From: Fomitopsis serialis
Taxonomy: Eukaryota; Basidiomycota; Agaricomycetes; Polyporales; Fomitopsidaceae
Reading direction: 5' to 3'
DNA: 64,000 nt
Assembly: GCF_022376445.1 (NCBI RefSeq)
Contig: NW_025955175.1
Span: forward strand, 1 to 64,000
This document shows positions 54,762 through 64,000 of this stretch, in pieces (positions within the stretch are counted from its first letter, which is position 1; each line of letters begins with the position of its first letter). A model generated the notes under the pieces. It had not been told where the DNA came from. It worked only from the letters and a program-made list of their open reading frames with translations, and made no database searches. A program made the position numbers and the translations under genes.

Positions 54762-56389
54762 ATGCTCGGCCCAGCGTTTGCTCTGGCTGTTCCTCTCCTA
54801 GGTTCTCTAGCGTCGGCTGCATCGACAGGCGTGGCAGCAGAGTCGCTGAACGCCCTGGCGAGGCACTGTCAGTTCACTCTAGGCAATCGGCGCTTCGATT
54901 TGTGTCCGGTGTTCGAAGGGAATGACGGAGGCTGGACCGTTGGGTTTGAGCGGTCGACACCGCCCACAGTGACGAAAGCCGAGTACAGGATCTCCTTCGC
55001 AGGTCCACTGAAGACGACGAAGTGGACGCCCCATGATGAACAGGTACGTCAGCTGCCGTGCTTGGTCTTGGTCCCGAAACAGCCAGCGTCCCGTGGTTCC
55101 GCTCGGACTTCTGAGCAGCCTCCGGATGGTGGTTGGAAGCAAGAAGGGATCCGACGACAAAATCGTCGTGATCACCAGATCGGTGATGCGATTCCCGACG
55201 GCGCGATCACGTCCTCAGAGTCGATGGCCTGTCATAGTACCATTTTGCGACCGTAGCGCTCCTCCTCGCGTTCTTGAAGCTCGTCACTGATCTCTTTCAC
55301 AGTGTCCTGACGGGACATGGGTCTGCAAAATCAGTAGGCATACCGTTGAAGAAGCTCTTAGCTTCGAGATTGAAGCAGCCTGTGGTCTCTAGTTTCAAAC
55401 GTCCGGCCAAAACGCGAAGGGGAGAGTCCTCGAGTCTTGCAAGTGATCCCAGTTGCCGGTGACATCTCTGGCTCTCTTCCTAAGAAGGACGATGGAGGCG
55501 ATGGCTTTGCTGGCGAAGAATATCAGCCAGGCTTGAATGTCACTGCGAAGCTTGTGCCTGCGGATGAGAACACGCGACACGGTAAGCTGCTTTCGTATCT
55601 ACGTGCTTCGCGTCGTTGATTCGAACATGATTATGAATCCCAGACATTCTGCACATCCATCTTCACGGCGGGTACTACGTTCACAAACAACAGAAGGCAG
55701 ACTTTCAGTTCATCTGTGACCACCAGGCGGAAGAGGTGTGTTCGAACCGCCTCAAACAGACCGTCCAGTCACTAACAACGTCGCCTGGCAGCCTACGAAA
55801 CCTAGCATCTACTGGGACTGGAACGGCACCCATACGTTCGAGTGGCGAACCAAGCACGCATGCGGCCAAGCGATGGGCGCACCTGACGACGACTCCCCTC
55901 CACCGAGCCCGCCAAAGCACAACCCCGGTTCTGACGAGCCGCCCAAGGATTCGGAGGACGACGATGTCCCCGGCGACAAGAAGATCCTCGACCCCGACTT
56001 CCTCTACCGACAGACTCGGCGGTCGATCATGACCATCTTCGCCTCATCCGCGTGCGTACCTGTCTTCCTTCTCACACGCAGCCGTCGTTGCTCACGGGTT
56101 TGACCCGGATAGCCTCGTTGTCATCGTTGTCACGTACCTGGTGCAGCGCCCACCTGCGAGGCTGCGCAGGTTCGCCCTGTCGTACATGAAGACCCACCCG
56201 TGGCTGATGCACTCGCGCGTCGGCGAGCGGATGCTGATGCGATGGGCGCGCGAGGACCTCATCTTCGATGCCGGGGAGGAGGACGTCATGATCAACGGCC
56301 CGACCAACGTGCGCAGCGCGGTGGGTCTGGACGAAGGTATCCCTCTCAAGCCGTCGCCGCGTCGACCGAACAACTACGGCAGTGCGTAG
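54762..56389 (+). CDS. ATG27: autophagy-related membrane protein ATG27
   Basis: Six exons (54762-55043, 55303-55333, 55393-55581, 55644-55735, 55792-56051, 56113-56389) give 376 residues in phase. ATG27 is a type I membrane protein with a mannose-6-phosphate-receptor-like lumenal domain. It cycles between Golgi, endosome and vacuole and supports ATG9 vesicle traffic. A signal peptide opens the protein (MLGPAFALAVPLLGSLASAA). Lumenal cysteines occur in HCQFTLGNRRFDLCPVF, CPDGTWVC, FQFICDHQAEE and NGTHTFEWRTKHAC. An acidic linker leads to one transmembrane helix (SIMTIFASSALVVIVVTYLV, built across the last intron). The cytosolic tail is SYMKTHPWLMHSRVGERMLM to PLKPSPRRPNNYGSA. Start ATG 54762 is the first ATG in frame. 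Intron 1 is long (259 bp). Confidence 0.9.
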
Positions 56390-56973
56390 AGCGCGCAACG
56401 AGGCTTGACATTCTTGACCACTTATGTTCACGACCCCTGCATGGCTGTTACGCCGGTGTTCCTCTCTTGTAGACTGTTATTTCACTAGCCGCTGTAGATT
56501 AGTATGCTGTACGACCTGATTGTAGTGCTAGTTGCCGTTTGTGGCCTGTCGGAGGATGATGCCCTGTACATTCCGGTGGAGATCTGCCATAACGACAGCA
56601 AACGTCGACGTCCAGAGGCGCGATGTGCGTTGTGAGTGGCATCCATCTCCACCAAGCATATGCCAAGTCTAGCGTCACTGACACCATACAACGACCATAG
56701 AAGACCGTCCTCCCCTCCGTCTGCCTTGGGGAGACTGATACAACGAACCGAGGGAAGGGCAGCTAACACTTCTGTGACAGGTTCTTTCAGCGCGCACGAT
56801 TCCAGCATCATTTCGAGCCAGCTGTCGAACTCGGACACATTGGTTGCATACTATCCTTTCACTACAGAGCCAATCCACCATCTACTGAAAGTCAATGCGC
56901 AGCATACCAGGCACCATTTGCTTCTCCCTTTGACGTTAACACCCAATCAAGCATCACCCTCGCAGAAATTAGT
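56390..56973. other. intergenic region between convergent genes
   Basis: About 580 bp between the 3' ends of ATG27 and the F-box gene. No gene or repeat is recognised. Confidence 0.45.
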
Positions 56974-58602
56974 CTATGGTAGAAAATGGCCTCGCATCAA
57001 CCATTCCCAGTCTTTGGACCCGAAGTCCTCTACCGTTCGAAATTGCACCTTTGTAGCGGACCAAGGTTCGCCGAGCGTGACTCCATCGTCCGCGCGATAC
57101 ACCTCGTGGAAGCGCGAGCAATGCCCTACGAGCCTCAAAGAGGCGATAGCATCAGCGAGGTCCGGTATCGATGTGACCGAACGAGTCTCGACGTCGCCGA
57201 TGTGGGCAAAAGTCAACTTCGGTAGACCTGCCCACTGCAGCATGACTTGTTAATGTGATTCTCGTGGAGACAACGATGCAACTCGACATACCAGTTCGGC
57301 CCATGAGTAACCTCCTGGTGCAGCCAGGTCGTCGTAGTCAAGCCCGAGACGTAGGGCGGTAACTCCTTTGGGAATTGTACATCTGAGCAAATCAATCGGT
57401 TCCTGTCCAAATCGCCCGAGTCCAACATCAAGACCAAGGATTTCTAGGTCTGATAGCGATCGAATAGCGTCTAAGACAGGAGATAGTTCTTCAACAGTGC
57501 TGCACTGGCCGTTAAAATCCAGACACCGCAGCTTCGTCTTCGGTCGGATGAAGCTAGCCACCGCATTGACTCTCGTGCCATCCACAAAATCGTCCGAGAG
57601 TAGCTTGAGGTACGTGAGATGAGGGAACGCGGCGGGGTTTGCTGCTAGAGCGACACAGAGCTCCGAAGTAAAATCCAGGTGAAGGATAATCTGCAGGGAC
57701 TCGAGTCGAGTGCAATGGGGGGAAATGAGATCGAGGTTACTAGAATGACCGACGTCGTCGATCGTCAGATGAGTCAGGCCCCGCAATATGTGTGGCGGGC
57801 ATTCCCAGACCGCCTGGTTTGGTGCGGTAAGCTGCGTTAGAGAACCTCTGCGGGCCTCAAGTAGTGATGCGAAGGACGAGCGGTATACGTCGCATGGCCA
57901 GTGCAGCTCCTCTTCCAAAGAATATTGCTCCGGAAAATACAAACAAAGACTTGATGCTGGTAATCTCTTAAGAGCCGGCAGCGCACTCAAGCACTGAATC
58001 CTATAAGTGCTTCATGAGAGGGACTGCACATGTAGCAGCAGGGTGCACAATTACTCACGGCAGTTGGTATTCGCGGAGACATACAGCCGTCGCCGCCAGT
58101 GCCTCCAGGAGCTCGTCGCTAGGTAAAATGCACGACCGATGGTTGGTATACCATCTCAGTGTACGTAAATTGGACAGAGTGCCGATTGCTTTCGTTACGC
58201 CGCCTAATGACAACCTCAGTCAGAAACAAGACCTTTGCACCTCACAAGCAAAATGCAAGATTGTAGCTTACACATTTCGGAGGTCGTGAATTTGTCCGCG
58301 AACGCATATATGTGTAAATGCTTGACGTAAGACGCAAACACAGGGTCGGTGATGGTGTGCAGCAGCACACAACATGACCTGCATCCGCGGTCTCCTTCAA
58401 ACGGCTCGTCCAACAAGTCATAGCTGGCTTCCCAGCACCCGAACTGTATACGTAGCGTCGAAAAGACAATGCGAGCAGCGAGATCATGGAAAAGCCTGGA
58501 GACAGCCAGGCATTTTCGGGTTGTGGCGGGGGATGTTTGACTGAGAACAATCTGCCATATTTCTAGCGGAAGACGTTTCGGCCAAGAATTCTCTGCCTCC
58601 AT
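56974..58602 (-). CDS. F-box protein with leucine-rich-repeat-like C-terminus
   Basis: Four exons (58602-58272, 58203-58059, 58000-57292, 57234-56974) join in phase to give 481 residues. The F-box is RLPLEIWQIVLSQTSPATTR followed by SRLFHDLAARIVF and STLRIQFGCWEASYD. Exon 2 begins after a C-G splice codon with VTKAIGTLSNLRTLRWYTNH. Exon 3 carries repeated leucine-rich segments (GLTHLTIDDVGH, HLTYLKLLSD, LEILGLDVGLG), and the last exon WAGLPKLTFAHIG ends in EWLMRGHFLP. It is a putative SCF adaptor. Start: MEAENSWPKR matches the start of the copy at 63512; an upstream in-frame ATG at 58641 would add 13 residues. Closest relative in the window: the partial gene at 63512. Confidence 0.82.
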
Positions 58603-59060
58603 TCTGTCGTCTAATGTCTGGAGGACGGACAACTTGAGCATGTCAGTAGCTGGCTCTCGGGTAGTCTTTCATAGTGATTCATACCGTGATGAAAGATGCC
58701 CGTACCAGTCAACTTGCGCTCTCTTTCTTCCCTGTTTCACTACAAGCACGATTTTGTTCGAACCAGTTTTGACGTGCTCCCGTCACTCAACAACGAGGCT
58801 GTCAGAGGCTGGCAGTAGCTGACAGTACTTGGTAGTATCGACCCAACAGATGGCGAGGATGAGGAGGAAGGCGGAGTGAGGAGACGTGAACCTATCCGCT
58901 TAGTAAGCTATGCTTTCCTTTTCTGGGTACCTTTCTGCGAACTACTCCCGAATCCTGCCTAACCTCGCTTTCCGCATTCCTCATGCACGACTTGTACATG
59001 TTCTCTTTCGTCCTCTCGCTTCTAACGACCATCGACTGATTGTTTATCTCATATTGTATA
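58603..59060. other. divergent promoter region
   Basis: About 460 bp between the F-box gene and the NYN-domain gene. No clear TATA box is seen. Confidence 0.45.
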
Positions 59061-61125
59061 ATGACCCACTCCGTCTCTGATTCCACGGTTTCACCGACGC
59101 CCTTCAGTCCTTTCTCGTCGTACTCGGAGGTTAGTGGGGTCACGTCCGACGGTGAGTACTTGGTTCATTTGGTGTGGCCACCAGAGCTGCGGAGGAGGTG
59201 ATATCTACTTGGTGGTCCTTCGGTGAGCAGGGGCAAACTGTCTTAATGTCTACCAAGCGCAGTAATCATGGAGACTTCGCGAGTATACGCAGGAGGCGGT
59301 ACATGATGCCCATACCGAATGTAACGCTGACCATGCATGTATACAGATGCACCAGATCTCGGTGCCTTCACAACTGTATTCCGTGCACTCACGACCTTAC
59401 AGCCACGCAATGCACCTCCATTGCTCAACGATGTAAACACTGGAACACCTATTTCGCCTCTCGCTTTCTCGCCCACCGAAGACGACTCCGAGGCCCCGTC
59501 GGCCTCCACCGCATGGTCTCGCCACCCAGTCAACGAATACCTATCTTATTCCTCACCAGACAGTCCTCGTCGCGGACGCTCGCCCTTACGGTCTGACTCC
59601 GAATCCACGGCATCTGACCTGGACCGGACAGACCTACTCCGAGCAGAAGCGGAAGTAGCAGAGCTCATCGATCAGCCATCCCTAGGAGACCTAGACGAGG
59701 CGCTCGGTTTCCTCGCTGCTGAACGTGCGCGCCTGTTTGCGCAGCGCGAGAAGGGATTGAGGACGACTGGAAACACTAGTTCCACTACGACGACGTCGGA
59801 CAGCATTTTCCGACACGTTATCCAGCCGCGTCGCAAGCGGCGCCGCAAGAGAAATCGGTCCGAGGGAGCCTCTCTGGTCCGCGCATCTGAGCGCGACCTA
59901 GATTCTTTCACGGAGACGACGACGACGGCAGGAGTTGACGATGTCGGTGATGATGGCGGCGACGAAGCGTATGCGTCGTCCTCATCCGTCGATGCCACAT
60001 CCTCCCCGTCAGCTGCCATACGGATCGCAGCCACCCCGGCGCGGACCAGGCCAGAACGGAGGCAGCGCACGATCGCGCAAGTCGCCCGCGAGAAGCCACG
60101 ACTCCTCCACAGCAAGTCTACCCCGAATCTTATACCCCCTGTATCATTACCCATAGACGCACGCGTCCTACACCTGCGGAACCTCGCGCACAAGCTCAGG
60201 CTATTCTTCCCGAAGGACGCGGCCGCGCTGCACGACATACTCGACCCGGAGACGACGACGAGCGGGACCGAAGAATCTGGCTTCGTCGATACCCGGGGCC
60301 CCGAGCCGGGCTCTCAAGACACCCTCATCCACGTCTTCATTGACCAGTGCGTAACTCATCTCCGTGGCCGCTTGTCGCTGACCCTCCAGCAGCTCTAATA
60401 TCCTCATTGGATTCCTATCCTACCTGCGGCGGCACCTGCACCACTTCGCGCGCAGCCGCAGTAAACATCTCTCGCACGCCGCGCTCGCGCTCATCCTCGA
60501 GCGCGGGCGCCCCATCACGCGGCGGGTCCTAGTGGCGTCGTCGCCACTCTATCAGCCGGTCGACACCGCGGAACAGCTGGGCTACGAAGTCCGCGTGTAC
60601 GCGCGCGTCCCGGACATGGGCGACGGGGCTGACCGCCAGCACCAGAGTGAGACGCAGAGCCCCGGCCGCGGCCGTGGGCGCCGCTCTGGTGCGGCGCACG
60701 CGCGGAGCCACTCACATAAGAGCTCGATTGGCGGCGGTGGGACGTCGACCGAATCAGAGCCGAACGGGAACGGGAATAGCAACGGCAATGGGGCAGGGGC
60801 GTCTGCACGCGTACGATATCGCGAGCAGGGCGTCGACGAGCTCCTACAGCTTAAATTGCTTCAGGCCATCGCAGATGTTGACGAGGTCCCTCTCGGCGGC
60901 ACTATCGTGCTCGCGACCGGAGATGGGAACGTCGGGCAGTTCAACGAGGAGGGGTTCCTCGGGTGCGTGCGGACGGCGCTGAAGAAGGGGTGGCGAGTGG
61001 AGCTGTACGCTTGGGAAGGCGGGCTGAGCAACGCGTGGATGCGCGAGTTTGGAGAAGGCGCGTACAGCAGCAGATTCGAGGTGTACACCTTGGACCGCTT
61101 TGCAGCGGACTTGTTGGAAGTGTAG
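59061..61125 (+). CDS. NYN-domain (PIN-like) protein, putative ribonuclease
   Basis: Three exons (59061-59151, 59347-60346, 60393-61125) give 607 residues. The C-terminal third is a NYN domain, a PIN-like fold found in RNases of the LabA/DUF88/MARF1 type. Acidic metal ligands are visible: Asp363 in HVFIDHSNILIGFL (the first part of the motif joined across intron 2), Asp512 in GVDELLQLKLLQAIADV, and Asp541 in TIVLATGDGNVGQF. The N-terminal half is long, acidic, serine-rich and low in complexity, with a basic patch QPRRKRRRKRNR that may be a nuclear signal. A glycine/asparagine/serine-rich insert (about residues 435-505) splits the NYN domain. The RNA target is unknown. The ending RFEVYTLDRFAADLLEV is the usual last helix of the fold. 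Confidence 0.85.
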
Positions 61126-61356
61126 GAAAGTTTATCGTTGGAAACATGCCACTTCATGTTACATGCTTTCAATGCTGTTGTATGGTGTACAGTACTTTAT
61201 TGTAAGTATGCAGTAGCGTAGCGTAGGATAGTAGGGGCAGTACTTATGTATAGACTCTATGGAACAAGTCAACTTGTGAATCATGGTCCGATCGTTCAAA
61301 GATGAAGTGAGAAGGGCTCGCCGCTGTCAGCGATGCCGCTCTTGTCGTCGCGACGC

Positions 61357-62994
61357 CTAGGTCATGATGAGGGGGTCGAGGTGGGCGTGGGGGAAGTGCT
61401 GCTTGATACGGGGCCAGAGCCACCACATGGGCGTGGCATAAGTCACGTCCGAGGTGTCGGTCTTGCCGGTACCGCCAGTAAGAAGACCACCAATGCGACC
61501 AAGTCCGTCGACGATGATCGACCCGGAGTCGCCAGGGGCCGCGAACACGCCAGAGTACTGGTCGCCGTAGTTATAGATAGCCCACTCCATGGATTCGTGA
61601 CCGAAGACGTCGTCGCGGACGAACGAGAAGAGTCCCGTCGCACGCCCGATGGTGACACCAGTAGCGGCCCCGTTCTTGATGACGAGGGAACAGGCCTCGT
61701 TTTCGTTGTCGAGCGTGTCGGGCTCGCGCATACGCTCCTCGGTGATCATGTCGCGGAGTGGAAGGAGACGGTTGTAGGGGTATTTGAAGGTCGTATGGCC
61801 GCCGTGGGGATACATTTTCATGATGAAAATGTCGGGCTCGATCTCCGTCCCTGATTGTATCTGTTGAACTAAACGACCTGAACTAAGAGACGTCGGAATG
61901 CACCAAGATCAATGAAGTTGCCCTTGAACGCATCCCTGAACTTGGGACCGTCGAGCTCGATCGCGCGCCAGTCTTCGGTGAAGCCCTTGGGACCGACATT
62001 GAAGGAGACGGCAGGGGAGGAGCGGATGTGGCCGATGATGCGCTGGCTGGCCTGGCCCCAGTCCTCCTTGACCGTCTCGTAGAACTTTTCAAGGTCCTCA
62101 ATCGCCTTGTTCGCGTCCTCCAACTGGGCCTGAGTCTTCTCCAGCTTCTTCCCCGCCTCTGCAACATCTTCCTCGTAGGCATCATCCACCCTCGCCTCCA
62201 GCCTCTTGATCTGCTGCTCGTGGTGACCGACCATCATACCGTGACGACTGATACGCATCTTGATGGCACTGAGAAGCTTGTCGAAGGCGCGAGTGCCGAG
62301 AAGCTGGACGTTCTTGCGAGGTGCACCGACGCCCGTGAATACGTAGTCGTCGATGGTTGTCGCGTCCGTCTTGAGGAGGACGTGGTGACAGGTAAGACCC
62401 AATACCTTGTTGCTGTCACCACCCTCAGCGAAGTAGAGCCCCATGGTGCCCTCGGCGTCGGGCCTTTCAAAGGTAGCGATGGGTCCGAGAGCGGGAGTGA
62501 GGGGACCGCGACCGTCGACGGTAGTGTTGAGACTCAAAACGGAGCGGAGAAGTGCTGGGCCGACCGACCGCTTGTAGAGGGACTCGCGGTATTCGACCTC
62601 AACGTCGACGATGTCGAAGCCCTCGAGAAGCCGAAGGATATCGTTGGCCGAATGGAAGGCATCCTCAGCGTGGAGCGAATCGGGACGAACACCCACCCAG
62701 ATCACAACAGAACCGCGAATCTTCTCATGTCTGTCTAGGTCTGTCTCCGTCGGTGAGGAAACGAACGACGTCTAAGGACGTCCAAGCGAGCCTCTGGGTA
62801 TTCAGCAGGTCCCGAACCAGAGGACCCACGGTCTTCCACTGCCACCAGGCGAGGTTGAGCTTGTGGCCGAAGACCCCACGCGCCTGCTCGGACTTGCAAT
62901 AGGCCTCTAATCCCGTAAGCTTGACCCAGGGCGTCTTCAAGCCCCCTGTGCGGTAGACAAGCTTCGGAGGAGTCGAAGATATGCCATAGTGAGA
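61357..62994 (-). CDS. trypsin-like serine protease-like protein with coiled-coil insert; probable frameshift
   Basis: This belongs to an agaricomycete family with a chymotrypsin-like (PA clan) fold. The upstream part reads PWVKLTGLEAYC and RLAWTSLDVVRFLTDG. Then follow VVIWVGVRPDSL, ALGPIATFERPDAEGT, and GLTCHHVLLK with the putative catalytic His. A predicted coiled coil (EQQIKRLEARVDDAYEEDVA, then KKLEKTQAQLEDAN) separates this from the C-terminal half. Exon 3 (61850-61357) has the nucleophile in PGDSGSIIVDG and GGLLTGGTGKTD; it is joined at 61904 by a 53 bp intron that fuses NFIDLG to TEIEPD. Between FLTDG and DRHEKIRG (62743-62752) the frame slips by one base without a GT donor. The 5' end is not resolved; the frame is open only to 62994. 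Enzymatic activity is inferred. Confidence 0.7.
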
Positions 62995-63511
62995 TTATAG
63001 TGCTGTTATGACCCGCCGAATCTAGTAGCCCGCCGGCGTGGAAATTCCGGTGGCCGAGAAAACTGCATGGCAAGTGCTAAGTACTAAGCGGTGACTGGTG
63101 GGCAATCTTCCCGTTGATGGCTCGATCGTTAGTGGTGCGACAGCAGCAGCGGCAGCAGCAGCAACAGGAGGAGGAGGAAGAGGAGGAAGTAAGGGGTCGC
63201 GCCACAGCCGCCTCTGCGGAGTTCGAAATACCAAGGAGGAGGTCAGTTGCATAGACTTGCCTATTATAGACTTGCCTTGTCGTTGACCTCTTAACTTCGC
63301 GGATCGCCAACCCTTGGCCAACCCGCACCCCTTTGGATTTGAGTCTGAGTCGATTATCAAGAATTATACTGGCAGAAGGAAACTGGAAGGTCAGTTCGAA
63401 AGAATCAAGCGTGCATCACAGAGTGCGAGCATCCGATACGGTATGAGACTCATCGTCGTTTCGGTGCGGCATGTTGTCGGACCTGGCAGTACTGACGACC
63501 TTCACAGCGGC
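62995..63511. other. intergenic region with CAG/GGA microsatellite
   Basis: About 500 bp. A compound (CAG)n/(GGA)n microsatellite spans about 63140-63190. The true first exon of the protease-like gene may lie here: an ATG at about 63069 on the minus strand opens FSRPPEFPRRR-like text. Confidence 0.45.
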
Positions 63512-64000
63512 ATGGAGGCAGACCGTCCATGGTCTGAACGTCTTCCGCCAGAAATATGGCAGATTGTTTTGAGTCAGACAACCTCCGCCACGACCCGAGA
63601 ATGCCTGGCTGTGTCTAGGTTCTTTCATGATCTCGCCGCTCGCATACTGTTCTCCACGCTCCGTATACACTTTGGGTGCTGGGAGGTCGGTTATGGCTTT
63701 ACAAAGGAACCTCCTGAAGGAGACCGCGGGTGCAAGTCGTGTTGCATACTACTGCGCGTCATCACCGATCCTGTGTTCGCGTCTTTTGTCAAAGAACTGC
63801 ACGTACTTGCATTCGCGGACGTCGCGACCTTCGAGATATGTGAGTTACGTTGTCGCTTCTCGTGGTGTCCAAGCCTTTGTCTCCGACTGACGTTGGGATC
63901 AGGCGGCCTGACCAATGCTATCAGCATTATGCACAATTTGCGGACATTCAAGTGGTACACCACCTTCCGGCCGCACTTCTTACCTGGTGACAACATCCTG
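63512..64000 (+). CDS. F-box protein, 5' part (runs off the window)
   Basis: Exon 1 (63512-63839) starts MEADRPWSERLPPEIWQIVL, followed by SRFFHDLAARILF and STLRIHFGCWEVGYG, a close paralogue of the gene at 56974-58602. The GTGAGT donor and the CAG acceptor at 63901-63902 lead to exon 2 (GLTNAISIMHNLRTFKWYTT), with the same split codon as in the paralogue. The C-terminal repeats are outside the window. It is a putative SCF substrate adaptor. Confidence 0.8.
   Translation, partial: MEADRPWSERLPPEIWQIVLSQTTSATTRECLAVSRFFHDLAARILFSTLRIHFGCWEVGYGFTKEPPEGDRGCKSCCILLRVITDPVFASFVKELHVLAFADVATFEICELRCRFSWCPSLCLRLTLGSGGLTNAISIMHNLRTFKWYTTFRPHFLPGDNIL

Noticed and set aside
56052..56081. 30 bp intron at the last junction of ATG27
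   Set aside because: It leads to an early stop. The alternative 61 bp intron ending at 56112 restores the transmembrane helix and family C-terminus.
1..64000. tRNA, rRNA and CRISPR features
   Set aside because: None were recognisable by eye; CRISPR arrays are not expected in a fungal nuclear genome.

Overview
The window is nuclear DNA of a basidiomycete, most likely an agaricomycete of the polypore type. The evidence is the many 50-65 bp GT-AG introns, the F-box, MYND-finger, FtsJ-like and DUF6533 families typical of that group, a UstS-like glutathione transferase, and the fungal autophagy genes ATG12 and ATG27. Most genes had to be rebuilt by splicing. Exon borders below were chosen by reading-frame phase, splice motifs and family resemblance, without transcripts or database searches.

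Layout. 0-3.3 kb: two divergent F-box genes. 4-5.2 kb: transaldolase. 5.2-9.9 kb: no recognisable gene. 9.9-19.1 kb: glutathione transferase, prolyl aminopeptidase-like hydrolase, a steroid 5-alpha-reductase pseudogene with two stop codons, a frame-broken F-box gene and a zinc alcohol dehydrogenase. 21-27.3 kb: a C2H2 gene and a small basic protein gene on either side of a 3.9 kb repeat-rich element with inverted ends. 27.8-33 kb: three tandem MYND-finger paralogues. 33.5-40 kb: a frameshifted secreted glycosidase-like gene, a short-chain dehydrogenase and a DUF6533 membrane protein.

40.8-47.1 kb holds the most striking object: an apparently intact 6,292 bp DNA transposon with 33 bp imperfect inverted repeats and a perfect 8 bp target duplication. 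It encodes a single predicted 1,792-residue protein that joins an Ulp1-like cysteine protease domain, zinc-finger-like clusters and a transposase-like core.

48-64 kb: ATG12, two tandem FtsJ-like methyltransferase genes, an interrupted unknown ORF, ATG27, an F-box gene, an NYN-domain protein, a trypsin-like protease with a probable frameshift, and the start of another F-box gene.

Housekeeping genes (TAL1, ATG12, ATG27) sit among rapidly duplicating accessory families and several broken genes. Five loci carry an in-frame stop or an apparent indel. Some could be assembly errors, and this should be settled before they are read as biology.
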